Shown: positions 35,828 through 47,450 of the stretch, piece by piece
How the letters are laid out: the number at the start of each line of letters is the position of its first letter
How positions within the stretch are numbered: the stretch's first letter is position 1
NCBI RefSeq assembly: GCF_000499845.2
Contig: NC_023756.2
Span: 41,541,393 to 41,605,392, forward strand
Direction of reading: 5' to 3'
DNA from: Phaseolus vulgaris
Taxonomy: Eukaryota > Streptophyta > Magnoliopsida > Fabales > Fabaceae
Length of the DNA: 64,000 nucleotides
Notes under the pieces: generated by a model
What the model saw: only the letters and a program-made list of their open reading frames with translations
The model's database searches: none
What the model was told of the DNA's origin: nothing
Translations under genes and position numbers: made by a program

Positions 35828-38381
35828 ATGGCACTTTTGCCATATTCAAAATGCATTTTTCTTTATGTAATCATTTTTCTCTTCTTCACATTATCATCAA
35901 TGTCTCAAGCAGAGCTTGATGCTCATTACTATGATAAAACATGTCCACAAGCAGAGAAAATCATTTCAGACACTGTTCTCAGTGCTTCCAAATTTGACCC
36001 AAAAGTCCCAGCTCGGATCTTGAGGATGTTCTTCCATGACTGTTTCATAAGGGTAAGAAAAACACTAACTTCTTTTCATGTCTTTTTTATGTTTAAGATT
36101 AATGTATGTAAAAATGGATTAGGTAATAAAATACCCTTTTTAGCCATTATTATATTTTTTTGCTTTCTGAAATTTATATCTTCAGTAAGCACATTGTTTG
36201 TCCTATGAACTGATTTTTGTTCTCTAAAACTTTTGCCTATTTGAACACTTTAACTAAGAATGAGAAGAAAATAGAATATAAGAACACACATATCTTAATT
36301 TTTTTTGTTCTTTAACTTTTAAAACACTTATTTTATAAATATTTCTTACTTCTTGTAGTTTTGGATGAAAAAATTATTTGAGTTGTATGAAACTGTTAAA
36401 AAAACTGTTTTTTTTAAATGAGGAGGGAAAATATGTCCCTGATATCTCATTTACTTGAGATAAATTACTATTATAACTATTGTTTAATTGAAGTATGAAT
36501 AAAAATAATTAATAAGACATTGGATTTATAAAATATCAGTAATTTGGAAATGAAAAGGGATATTTAATATGAGTAGATATAAAATGAAAGCAAATATATA
36601 ATCTTTTTGTCCCTTACATAAGCTTATAAAATAGAACCATTAATAACAAAAATCACTAGATAAAAGTTATTTTTAATAATCAAATAATTAGTTATTATTT
36701 GATTAAATTAGAAACTATTTTGTAAACTAAAAAAACTATTAGTATTTAATATAATTTATATTATTAATAAAAATTTATAAAATAAATCTAAATTAGTATT
36801 TAATAATCAACTATTATGATTTTTGATAATTAGATTATTAGTTTTTTTAGAGATTAATTTAGAATCTAAATTACTATAGCTAAAACCTTGATAACTAGTT
36901 TAGATACTAATTTAAAAATCATTTTATAAATTTTTATTAATAATAAAAATTATTTTAAATATTAATAATCTTTTAATTTTTAAAATAATATTTAATTTAT
37001 TTAATATAATGACTATTTTTTTATATATTTTCTTTGTATTGTTAATTCATGTGAAAATGTTGAAATGGATGTAATTGCAATTTTTGGTGAACTGTGAATG
37101 ATAGGGTTGTGATGCATCAATATTGCTGGACTCAACTCCCAAAAACCTGGCTGAGAAAGATGCTCCACCAAATCTCTCTGTTCATTCATTCTATGTTATT
37201 GATGAAGCCAAGACCAAGCTTGAGAAAGCTTGTCCACACACTGTTTCTTGTGCTGATATAATCTCCATTGCTGCTAGAGATGTGGTAGCACTGGTAATAA
37301 AACTCTTCAAACTATTTTATACTGCTACATTCTTGCATACATAGTAAATATTAGAGCAATATTGATATACTTACACTCCTCAATTTTCACACCATTACAC
37401 CCACACTTTAGGATGGCTGGAGTAAAGGACAATTTTTTTTCACACCCTTTTCAGCTACAATTCTCTTTTACACTTGCATCTAAGCCTTTCTAATTTTCAA
37501 GATAAAATTATTTATTGAATAGGTGATTAAGTAAAGAAAAGTTCTAAAAGAAAACAATGTATAGTTCTTATGTAAATGCAGGGTATAGGGTATGAGAGAA
37601 GCATTTTCCTTTCAATTATATGAATCCAAACTCTTCAAAAAAAAATTTTCTGAACTCTTAAAAGGAAATGTTCTGTATATTATCATTTCAAAGACATATT
37701 ATTGCAGAGTATATTACATAGTGATTTCTGAACAATGATTCTTCCATGTCAAAGAAAGAGAAAGGAGGATATAACTTGTTTTATATGTTGTGATGATCAT
37801 GTCATAAACTTTCCCAGTCTGGAGGACCATCTTGGAGTGTGCTAAAGGGAAGAAAAGATGGAAGGGTGTCCAAGGCATCAGAAACAGTCAACTTGCCTGC
37901 TCCAACCTTAAATGTGAGCCAACTCATTCAGAGTTTTGCAAAGAGAGGTTTAGGGGTCAAAGATATGGTGACTCTCTCTGGTGGCCACACCCTTGGCTTC
38001 TCACACTGTTCTTCGTTCCAAGCTAGAGTTCATAACTTCAGTTTGTTACATGACATTGACCCCAGTTTGAACACTGAGTTTGCACTAGACCTAAAAGGAA
38101 AGTGTCCAAAACTAAACACCAACCCCAGTGCTGGACACTTCCTGGACTCAACATCATCAGTGTTTGACAATGATTACTACAGACAGTTGCTGGTGGGAAA
38201 GGGTTTGTTCTCATCAGATCAGTCACTTGTTGGGGATCAAAGAACTAGGTGGATTGTGGAAGCATTTGCCAAAGATCAGGGCTTGTTCTTCACAGAGTTT
38301 GTGGCTTCAATGTTGAAGCTTGGTAATGTGGGGGTCTCTCAAAATGGGGAAGTGAGACTTAATTGCAAGGTTGTGAATTGA
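35828..38381 (+). CDS. PRX66-like: Class III secretory peroxidase, peroxidase 66-like
   Basis: A haem peroxidase that oxidises phenolics, including monolignols, with H2O2 in the cell wall. Exons 35828-36052, 37105-37293 and 37818-38381 join in frame to 325 aa. A signal peptide of about 27 residues is followed by the mature start [13 protein letters not shown]. The distal site is RMFFHDCF with R66 and H70; [10 protein letters not shown] follows; the proximal haem-binding histidine is H195 in [15 protein letters not shown]. It closely resembles Arabidopsis peroxidase 66 and Zinnia ZPO-C, linked to lignification of tracheary elements, so a xylem role is inferred. Most class III genes have three introns; this one keeps the first two, and the last exon is continuous across the usual third site. 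Intron 1 (1,052 bp) contains a MITE. Confidence 0.95.
36640..37025. repeat. AT-rich long-inverted-repeat MITE in peroxidase intron 1
   Basis: It contains the family's AAAAATTTATAAAATAAAT and GATACTAATTTAAAAATCATTTTATAAATTTTTATTAATAAT signatures as inverted arms. It makes up more than a third of intron 1 and ends about 80 bp before exon 2. Confidence 0.65.
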
Positions 38382-39734
38382 GGAAGAGAGAGATCGATGA
38401 ACTTAGCTTCCATTTTTCTTGTTTATTTCCTTCCACCTCTGCTCTATCGAGAACAATTGTCCTATGATGTGTTGTTATTGTGTGTTTAAATAAGAGAAAA
38501 ATGTTCACTTCTACATCTATTTATATACTCGTGGTCATTGTGAAAAAAAAAAGACACAGGAGTGAAGAAATTTATATTAGCTTGTAAGGTTTCTAATGGA
38601 AGAAGAATAAGAGTTGAAATAAGCTTCTATTTTACACCAACTAGCATTTACCATATCCACTATAGAATTAGAATTTATTGAACTAGCTTGTAATGAATAA
38701 TTTTAGTGAACCATCTAGTTTCTTAACATTTATTGAGACTTGAATCATCTGGAGAAACCATTTAAGTGACATTTCAGCTTTATAACGAGAAAAAAAAAAG
38801 TACTATTTATCAAGTTTTCCTATTGTTTAGGCATGTTTGACGAAAGCTATTCATAACAATGCTGCTATATATAAATTTTGTATCATCAATTGTGGTTCAT
38901 ATTTGAGTTGTATTTCACTAAAGTTTGAGTGAGAGTTATTTGACATGGACCATGTTACTTTGGTATGTGATTGTTAGTTAGAAATTTTTATTTATAATTT
39001 CATTTTTTTTTTACTGAATTGACCTAGACCAATTCCCTTTGCATTAGGGAGTATTCAATACATTTATAATTCTGAACTTGATGTTATTCAACATGCCTTG
39101 ATTCTTTTAGGAGTGCATTGAAAGAGTCCCACGTCGATAAAATTGAGAGTTAAAACAACTTTATATTGCTGCAGACTAACTACATAAGTTATGACTGGGT
39201 TATGAGGCGATGTATTGGGCTCATACTACTGCTGGGCTCAGGAAAGTCCCCGGGCCCTCTCTGCAGAGAGATTCAGGCCCGTTTAAGGGTAACGACGTGC
39301 TGGGATTTGTGTTGAAGGCTGAGACACGTGTTGAGCCTATGCAATTCCCGCCGTAGAAATTGGCCGTAATTTCACAGTCATTCACATGGTCAAGATAATA
39401 TTCATTAATGATATTTATTATTTTTTGTAATACAATAAAAATTAAAATTTCTACTAATTAAAATTGCATGTTTTGCCACATACTTTTATATATTGAAATG
39501 CTTCAAGTTCATGAAAAAAAGAACACTTTATTTTATTTTCTCTCTAAATTTATTTCAATTCGAAATATTTGTGAGTAAAAATAACGATTATAGAATTTAT
39601 TAGGTTTGGTGCATCAAGATATGGTGTTTGACTTGTCTCCAACAAAACCTAGAGGTCGAAAGAAAGAAACAATCCATCATTTATACATTAATATAAACTT
39701 AAAACTTGAAGACAATTTTTTTCTGGATATATGT
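38382..39734. other. Peroxidase 3' flank and intergenic stretch
   Basis: The peroxidase 3' UTR is at the left. At 39120-39370 there is a GC-richer segment of unknown nature, beginning GTCCCACGTCGATAAAATTG like an LTR remnant and containing a 14-bp perfect palindrome CTCTCTGCAGAGAG (39257-39270). No gene recognised. Confidence 0.45.
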
Positions 39735-40150
39735 ATTGCAAGATACTTACAATTTTGTATGGAGGATTGTTCTAGTGATGATTGTAGAGTTGTTTCGAAG
39801 ATATAATTTGAAACATTTCTTAGTCTTTCGGCTTTGTGAAAAATACATCTTCAATGCAAATAACCTAATATATCCTTAGAGTGTAATTTGTTTCAAGAGG
39901 TTGTAATTTGGTACAATCACCGCATGCTTCGCTATTCCAATCACTATTTCTTCTCTCAAGACACATGATTTGTCTATTGATGATTGTAGGAGTTGTTTGG
40001 AAGTTATAAATGGAAATATCTCTTAGTCTCTCTTAGGAAGCATGGGGTAAGAGTATTGTATCCCAGTTGCAATATCAAATTTTAATTGTTTCAATTTTTC
40101 TAGGTTCCTGACCAACCTCAACAGCCAACGTTCGGTGATCCTTCCTTAGC
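39735..40150 (+). pseudogene. Cysteine-rich receptor-like kinase (DUF26) fragments, broken
   Basis: Three pieces of Gnk2/DUF26 domains can be read through stops and frame changes. ARYLQFCMEDCSSDDCR at 39740-39790 is a domain-2 piece. FNANNLI, then a VVIWYN-like piece and the equivalent of RYSNHYFFSQ at 39850-39965, is the end of domain 1. DDCRSCLEVINGNIS at 39980-40020, with the usual LYPSCN block degraded, is again domain 2. Intact CRKs are membrane receptor kinases in defence and stress signalling; no transmembrane or kinase part is visible. Closely similar to 41070-41545. Confidence 0.7.
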
Positions 40151-40250
40151 AACGCACGGGGCGATAATATTTTTTTGAACCTATGGGGCAATAATATTTT
40201 TCTAATCGCACGGGTGATAATTTATTTTTATAATTGCACGGGACAAGTAG
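40151..40250 (+). repeat. GC-rich minisatellite, short block
   Basis: About four units of the CGCACGGGGCGATAATATTTTT type. It follows the CRK fragment at the same place as the longer block at 41.5 kb follows its own CRK fragment. Confidence 0.75.
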
Positions 40251-40254
40251 CATA

Positions 40255-40900
40255 TGTTTTTGGGCTTGTATTTGGGCCAATAGTAAAATATGACTAGTTA
40301 GGGTTAAAAATGACTAGTTAGGGTAACAATTGGGCTTCTTTGAGCCCAATGTAATCCTAAAACGTCTATGGTATATTGGAGGACGAAAATCACCTTGGCA
40401 TGGAGCACATGGACGTCCACATGGCAACCTAGGAGTGAAGAGGATTTAGCATGGAAGGTGTGAGCTAAACATGGAAAGCATAACTCCACATAGCACATTC
40501 TCATTGGAGAGTTTTATTTTGAATTTTAAACTTTTGGCTCCAAAATGTTCAGCCCTCTCTCCTATAAATTGAGGTGTTTGGCTCTCATTTTTCAAGATTA
40601 ATATAGAGTGAATTGCTGCCAAAATTGTGCCAATTTCACTCCTTGTCTCCTACCTCTCTAGGATAGACATTTAGTCTTCAATTTTTCCTCTGTTCCAAGT
40701 GAGATGGCCTCACCACTCACTCTCCACACCTAGCATGCACCTTCAAGGAATCCACAAGCTCTACGTGAGCTCCTTGTTCATCTTCCTCCATTAATGCTTC
40801 TGCCACTCCACCAAAGAAATTGCAATCGGATGAAGACACTCTTCCATCATTCAAGATTTTCATAAGATCCAACTTATCTAAATCACAATTACTCAACTAA
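40255..40900 (+). other. LTR-like insertion between CRK fragments
   Basis: This is not CRK-like. It begins with two copies of AATGACTAGTTAGGGT/ATATGACTAGTTAGGGT, has a CCTATAAATTGAGGTG TATA-like site near 40560 and pyrimidine-rich sequence after it, as LTR promoter regions do. It separates two CRK pieces, so a solo LTR or other insertion is likely. Neither ends nor target duplication are clear. Confidence 0.35.
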
Positions 40901-40904
40901 TGTA

Positions 40905-41545
40905 ATTGTTGACAACAGCTTCAAAATGTATCTAGAGACTCTTTTCTCTTACATGTCTTCCAATGCCACCAATGACAAAATGTCTTATATGGGCGGTGTG
41001 AAGAATACTGTGGAGGGGCTCTTCATGTGCCAAGGTGGTCTCCTATCTCGACTATGGAAAAAATGCATCCTCAATGCAAACCACCTAATATCCTCATAGT
41101 GCAATTCATTTCAAGAGGTTGTAATTTGGTACAACCACTACATGTTTCCAATCACTATTTCTTCTCCCAAGTGGTAAAAAAATCCAAATTTTTAATTGAA
41201 CGCCACTAGTGTCTCCAGCACCCCCAGAGTAAAAGTTCTTCACCTTTACACTATCAAATATGTTTGCTAATCTGAAAAAGAAGACAAAGGATAGTGATGA
41301 GAGATATCTGATAAAATCATTGAAATTGAATGATTTACAAACGTTTTATGCTCTTAGCCAATGCACGTAGGATTTTCTTAGTGATGATTGTAGGAGTTGT
41401 TTGGAAGTTATAAATGGAAATATCCTTTGTTCTCTCTTGGGAAGCGTGGGGGGGGAAGAGTTTTGTATCCCGGTTGCAATCTCATATTTTAATTTTTCCA
41501 TTTTTTTTGGGTTCCTGACCAACCTCAACGGTCAACGTCCGGTGA
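40905..41545 (+). pseudogene. Cysteine-rich receptor-like kinase (DUF26) pseudogene, two-domain part
   Basis: Read with frame changes, this covers both extracellular Gnk2/DUF26 domains. Domain 1 has DNSFKMYLETLFSYMSSNAT, GLFMCQGG, CILNANHLIS and EVVIWYN. Domain 2 has DERYLIKSLKLNDLQTFYAL, SQCT, SDDCRSCLEVINGNI and a VLYPGCN block. CRKs bind ligands with such domains outside the cell. A stop after SQCT, others in domain 1 and a frameshift near the G-run at 41450 show that it is dead. It ends in a CCTGACCAACCTCAAC stretch followed directly by the minisatellite. Confidence 0.78.
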
Positions 41546-41547
41546 TA

Positions 41548-41908
41548 ACGCACAGGACAATAATATTTTTCTGAGCGTACGGAGCGATAATATTTTTCTG
41601 ATCGCACGGGGGATAATATTTTTATGATCGCAAGGGGCGATAATATTTTTCTGGTCGCGCAGGGCGATAATAATTTATTCTGGTCTTGCGGGTCGATAAT
41701 ATTTCTCTGACCGCACGGGGCGATAATATTTTTCTAGTCGCGCGGGGCGATAATAATTTATTCTGATCGTGCGGGATGATAATGATTCTGATCGCATGAG
41801 CGATAATGATTCTGATCGCACGGGGCGATAATGATTCTGAGCACATAAAGATAATGATTTTCTGAGCGCACGAGATGATTATAATTCTAATCGAACGAGG
41901 CGATAATC
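41548..41908 (+). repeat. GC-rich 27-bp minisatellite, long block
   Basis: About 14 units of 24-28 bp with the core GATCGCACGGGGCGATAATATTTTTCT. The TAATATTTTTCT part shortens to TAATGATTCT in the last units, so the array has evolved directionally. The unit length is near a multiple of three, so one minus-strand frame (41846-41622) stays open as SPRA-type repeats; I do not think it is a gene. Confidence 0.88.
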
Positions 41909-41989
41909 AAAACCACCACTTCCTCATCGTCATAAAGAAAACACAAAACTCATATAGGAAACATGATCCTAGAGCCTGTGAGGACATCC

Positions 41990-42341
41990 ATGGCTTCCTG
42001 TAACATTTTCTTTCTCTTATTCCTTCCTTCTTAGCTTCCTCAGTTTTGCAACTACTTAGGGACAACACATTTCCAACCCTACCTATTTATACCAGAGTTG
42101 CTCCCAGGGCAACACTGCAGATGGCAACACCTTCCAATCCAATCTCAAGACCCTACTCTCCTCCTTATCAAATAACGTCACTTACAACAGTGGATTCTAC
42201 AAAAACACAATCCCTTAATAAAACTTCTCGAACTCTGTCTTTGGACTTTTCATGTGTAGGAGTGATGTCCTTTCTCAGTTTTGTCAACAATGTATCCAAA
42301 ATGCAACCCTCCAATTATCCTCATATTACCCGTTGACCAAG
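41990..42341 (+). pseudogene. Cysteine-rich receptor-like kinase (DUF26), 5' exon part, broken
   Basis: It starts at MASCNIFFLLFLPS, a signal-peptide-like beginning that hits a stop. Then in changing frames come QSNLKTLLSSLSNNVTYNSG, VFGLFMCRSDVLSQFCQQC and IQNATLQLSSYYPLTK, the first Gnk2/DUF26 domain. It breaks off exactly where the LTR-like sequence at 42342 begins, so that insertion probably cut it. It differs enough from the two other CRK fragments to be from another family member. Confidence 0.78.
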
Positions 42342-43490
42342 TGATAAGTGCCTAACTTCAGTAATATTTCATATTAAAATATAGGCATTTTTTAGGATTT
42401 ATTGCTAATTTACATATAAAATAATCCCAAATTTATGAACTTACACCTTTTTATATTTTTTATGATCTTTATTTGACTAAGAGTATTTTATTCCCAAATT
42501 TCGTGTTAATTGCAGATTTCTAAGGAAGATTGGAGATTTGAATTTAAGATGAATGATTTGAGCTAAAAAGATAAAGATAGAAGGTCCCAAAAAGGAAAAA
42601 GATGCAAAGAAAGATTGGGCCTTTTTTTATGTTTTATCATTTAGCCCATTAGCGCGACACAGGAAGCAACCTAACCCTAGAAAACTAGGATAAATAGAGG
42701 GCTAGATGTTCAACTGTAGTGTGTCAGATTGAGAGGAAAACACTATAGAGTGAATTGTAACCCAATTGGGAGAATGGAAGGTGCTAGAAGTATGTGTGGC
42801 TAATTCTACCCTTTGGGATTGGGAGTAATCTACTCAAACTATTATGTATTGAGGTGATATCTTATATATTAATATTCAGTTCTTGATTGATTATTGGTAT
42901 TGTTGTTTTACTTTTAATTTTCCGTGACAATTTGAGAATCTTAAATCTGACCGGGAGGTATTTTTAGGGTTTGGACCTAAACAACAATACTTAACATATT
43001 TGAGTGTTAGGAATAGACTTGAAATGTTAATTGCTATTAACGTCTGAGCTTCGTTCTAAGTTGTTCTCTTCATTCTAAGTTGTTGTTCTTATAATTATGC
43101 GATAGATCGATAGTTAGGGAACATTCTTAAGGATTTTATATGCGAGAAATCGATATAAATGATTTTTATAGAACATCAATTTCAATTAAAGAACCTAATA
43201 TTGACATGCTAATCAAAACACATGAGAAATACAAGAGTGAGAGAGATGAAACCTAATCTCTATTTTTTCATTGAAGCAACTAATTCTTTGTTTGTTTTCT
43301 GTTTCTTGGAATAAAAAATTTACTGTTTCTTGTTTCTAGTTTGCAATTCAGAGAGTTTATTGTTTGTTTCTTGGAATAAAAAATTTACTGTTTCTTGTTT
43401 GCAATTCAGAGAGTTTATTGTTTAGCTCAGTATTCTGAACCTATCACCCAACTCAGTATATAAGTTGTAAGATACTTAGAATTCTACATC
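42342..43490 (+). mobile_element. Probable solo LTR or LTR remnant
   Basis: It begins TGATAAGTGCCTAACTTCAG, which I associate with long LTRs of legume gypsy-like elements, and interrupts a CRK pseudogene. It has AACCCTAGAAAACTAGG, a TAAATAGAGGGCTAG TATA-like site at about 42693, and a duplicated GGAATAAAAAATTTACTGTT segment (43309, 43375). The right end near TTCTACA (43484-43490) is a guess. No primer site or coding part follows. Confidence 0.4.
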
Positions 43491-45599
43491 AATTTTGTTT
43501 TCTTCTAAATTTTCTCTCCTTCTCTCAAATTATTGGTTATTATTGGTTTATATTTGTGGGCATTCGAATTGAGGTTTTTTGGCATTCATGATGTGGGCCT
43601 TGAAAGTGGCATTAGAGATGACAATTTTGGTGAGGAAGGTGAAGTTAAAGGAGAGAATAATTTTTTGGCATAACATTAATAGTGGAAACTACAGCACGTG
43701 GGACTCAAATCCTTTGTTTCCACAATTATATTGTAAGGTATTTCACTCAGATACATAACACCCATTTCTGGATTCAAGAGATTTAAGAAAGCTCTGCTTT
43801 TTTTGTTTTTGCAACCTTTTTCCTTGAGGACAAAGAAAACATCATTTGATGGGTACGAAATGGTAAGTTTGATTGCGAGGGAAATGTGTGTGTGCCTCTC
43901 TCTATTAACCAACTGCATAATCATCACTAACCAAAATGGTGTAGGCAAACCCATTCCTTCAAAACTGTCTAATTCATTTGTCTTTTTATTCAACAAAATT
44001 ATGCAAAGTGTTGAATTATTGTGGTAGAAGGGAAGAATTAAGAAGCTAATTGGGAAAAGTTAATGGATAGCAAGCATGCCACACAACAAATCATCAACTT
44101 GTTTACACTTGTCTTCTACCAACTTTCACCTACAATTTTACAACTATTTTGCAACTTTTGCCTCCCCAAAATATAACAAAATTTCAAAACCTATGTGCGT
44201 TTGCAATTCTATCAACAATTAACTTATCAATTAATCAATTCATATAATATTTAAACTAATTATTATAAACTAAATCATTTATAATACTATTTCATCGTAT
44301 TTCTTGCTAGCAAATATTTCACGTTCATAATAAGATTTTTTTTTAATCTTTATACTAAGTTATTATGATTTCTGTATGATTAATTACGTACAATATTTTA
44401 CTACTAAAATATCATTAAATAAAAATCAATTTTACAGAAAAAATAATTAATTAATATATTAACTGATTTTATAAAAGAAAAAATATTAATATTTAAATTA
44501 TTTTTTATTATTGAAAAATAATTTTTAAATTAATATATAATTAACTACTAAAATTTTAGTTATTAATTATTTAATTATTTTTTTAATGTTTTATACTCCA
44601 CAAAACTGAACACAATTTTTTACTCTCTCCGTGTACTCATTTATAAGAGAAAAAAAATAATAGGGTAAATTATACGTAACACCACCTGAGATTTTTTGTG
44701 AAATTGAACACGAAACTTCCTGTTTTTTTTTTCAATGTTTACGACTTCCCTTGGAAAAAGTATATGATGTAATATTTTTTTCAAATATTTTTCAGGTGGA
44801 AACAGAATTTTTTTTCTTTCAAATATGAGTGTGATGTTTTAAAAATAATTAAGGTAGGGACAGAGAAATGAAGTAAGAAAATATTGAAAGTCTGACTACT
44901 TTCACTTTAATTAGTAATACCTTTTAAAACAATCCTAAAATTGATTAAGATTATATTTCAAATAAATTATTTTCATTCTAAATTGTAATAAATAAGACAT
45001 TATGAAGTAATGTTTGAATGAAGAGTAGTTACGTTGAAATGGTTTTTAATTTATTTTGATTAAGTTGAGATAGGGAATAATTTAGGATGCAATGAAAAAG
45101 GTGTGTTGTTGTTTTAGGTAAGTTGCATGAATAGGGAATGGGAGGGTGTGGGAAGAGGTTGATTTTGTTTCCCATACTCAATAATGGTTGCTTTTAAGGC
45201 TGTAAAATTGAAAGCATGGGGTTTTTATACATACCCAGACAATACCATCAGACACATACATGCTCTATCAAAATCTTAGTGCCTTATAAATGTAATGTGT
45301 CCTCTGTTGCTTCCCCCATTAGGACCCTACTCACCTTTCTTTTAAACCCCTATCCTAACACACGCTCCTCTTCTACCCTTATCTCCAACCCTACTCACCA
45401 TTATTCTCTTTTTTTCCCCTTACTTTCTCATTTCTCATTTTAAAATGCAAATCGAAAACCCCTTAATCAAATAAAACAAAAAATAGATAAATATATACGA
45501 CATGTGTAACAAAAGAAAGTTATTAAATATTTAGGAATGATCCAACTCGTGACATGAATTTTACTAAGATATATTCTAGTATCATCTTAAGAAGTATAT
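43491..45599. other. AT-rich intergenic stretch
   Basis: No gene recognised. A half copy of the AT-rich inverted-repeat MITE is at about 44405-44590. The segment 45180-45430 is pyrimidine-rich with TTATAAATG and looks promoter-like, but nothing follows it. Confidence 0.45.
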
Positions 45600-45840
45600 T
45601 TTAGTTGTTGGTTTTTTGTGTCCTGATTAGATGGGGGGTTTTCTTTGGAGCGTCGTCGTTATGTGTTTGTTGGGATTTTGTATCTTGTTCTGGTTTGTTA
45701 TTATGGTTATTGTGTTATAATGTTTGTTGATTCCCTAGCTAATTGGGTGTTAGGAACTTGATTTTGATTTTTGTATAAGGGTTGAAACACCCTTGAAATG
45801 TCTCATTTTATTTTATTTATTCTTTGCTGATAAAAAAAAA
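45600..45840 (+). mobile_element. LINE 3' UTR fragment with poly(A)
   Basis: The last ~240 bp of a related LINE. It has TTTTTGTATAAGGGTTG, the hairpin region, then TTCTTTGCTGAT and nine A at 45832-45840. It is more diverged than the copies at 5.5 and 53 kb. The left boundary is approximate. Confidence 0.75.
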
Positions 45841-46453
45841 TAAGTTTACTCTTAACTCAATCTCACAAAATTAAATTTATATTTTTTTAAAAATTAATTA
45901 AAAAAAACTATATATTAATGAAATATTTGAGGTATTTCGTATAAAAAGAAAACAAAACATTACAACTTATTTTTGGATCAAACGTTTATCATTAGACTAA
46001 ACAAAAATAGTTAATGTCTAATCTTCAACCTACAATATATATTTAAGGAATGTTACAATTATGAATTTACATTAAGTTGTTCAAAATCACATATAAAATA
46101 TCTGTTAATATGTTTCTTTATTAAATTTTACACACGTTTAATTTTCTGCTTAAAAGTTGATTCTTCTGTATTAGATAAAGAATTTCATTGTAGGTTTTAC
46201 TGCTAATTTACTTTGATAATGCAAGCATCCAACCATAAATCACATATCTTTAGAGTCACTTTTTATCCAAATTAATTTAAACTAAGCACATCGTGTATCA
46301 CACCAATCATACTATAGTAAAACAATGAAGTTATAATAGAGCAAGAAAACTAAGAACAATATATGGTAGCCAAATATTAATTCCAATACAATATGTAGTA
46401 ATTTTTTTACATTTTTCTAGCCCCCAATTAAATAGGAACCACTTCAAAATTTG

Positions 46454-46511
<58 letters not shown>

Positions 46512-47054
46512 AAAGCCTTGAAGATAGATATAACATAGATTATGGAGCAGTGTGTAAGAGGGTCAGGAATAATGTAAGGGGGAATCTGCCAAGTTTTGCG
46601 CAAAAACTGAATCTTGTTCTAAAGATGACCTCATGTGCTCATTCAAAATGAATAAACGAAAAACAAAACAATATACGATATTATTTATTAAATGTTCACA
46701 TAAATTAATAATAATAATTTAAAATCTAAGATGGAACTGTGTATAACGGATAAGATGTTACTTTCAAAATGCAAACAACATTGTTTTGAGTTGAGACATG
46801 CATTCATTAAAATTAGCCCATGTTCTCTCTCACGTGCCTTCTCCAACCAAGGGTTTTCAAATTTTTACAAGTTAGTTAACTCAGTTATCATTTTAAAACT
46901 CACTCTCACTACTCAAATGTTTTTCCCATATCTTGTAGTAAGCATGCATTCAAAATACTCACTTGCTCTCCAACGAGATTGACCATATGCATTGTTTTTA
47001 GTGTTGTGTAAATGAAATTGTTTATAAGATTTTCAAAACAAAAAATAGCAACTA
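45841..47054. other. AT-rich intergenic stretch
   Basis: No gene. It contains the compound microsatellite at 46457-46511. Confidence 0.5.
46457..46511. repeat. Compound microsatellite (CT)n(AT)n
   Basis: About 16 CT units run directly into about 11 AT units. Likely polymorphic in length. Confidence 0.95.
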
Positions 47055-47450
47055 AATCTAAAAAGAAATAATTAATCATTATATTATATTATTTTTAAGA
47101 ATAAAATATTATTAGTTTTTAAAATGATTTTTATTACTAATAAAAATTTATAAAATATTTCTAAATTGGTATTTAAATTAACTATCAAAGTTTTAACTGC
47201 AAATATTTTAAATTTTAAATTGGTCTCAATTAGTCTTTTAGAAACTAATTTAGAATCTAAAACATCAATATATAAAACATTAATAGCTAATAGTTAGATA
47301 CCAATTTAAAATCTGCTTTATAAATTTTTATTAATAATATAAATCAAATACTAATAATTTTTTACTCTCTAAAATTATTTTTAATTTAATCTAATAGTAA
47401 TTAATTATTTTAATATCTAAAATTAGTTATAATTTAATGATTTTTTTTGT
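47055..47450. repeat. AT-rich long-inverted-repeat MITE, copy 5
   Basis: Left-arm signature ATTACTAATAAAAATTTATAA; right-arm signature TAGATACCAATTTAAAAT then TTTATAAATTTTTATTAATAA. About 390 bp. Confidence 0.65.

Noticed and set aside
39120..39370. A Cassandra-type LTR with 5S rRNA sequence.
   Set aside because: The conserved 5S internal promoter blocks are not there.
41622..41846. A minus-strand open frame of SPRA-type repeats in the minisatellite.
   Set aside because: It is open only because the unit is close to a multiple of three; no start context, no gene structure.
46451..46651. A frame starting with SLSLSLSL and YIYIYI.
   Set aside because: It is a translated microsatellite.
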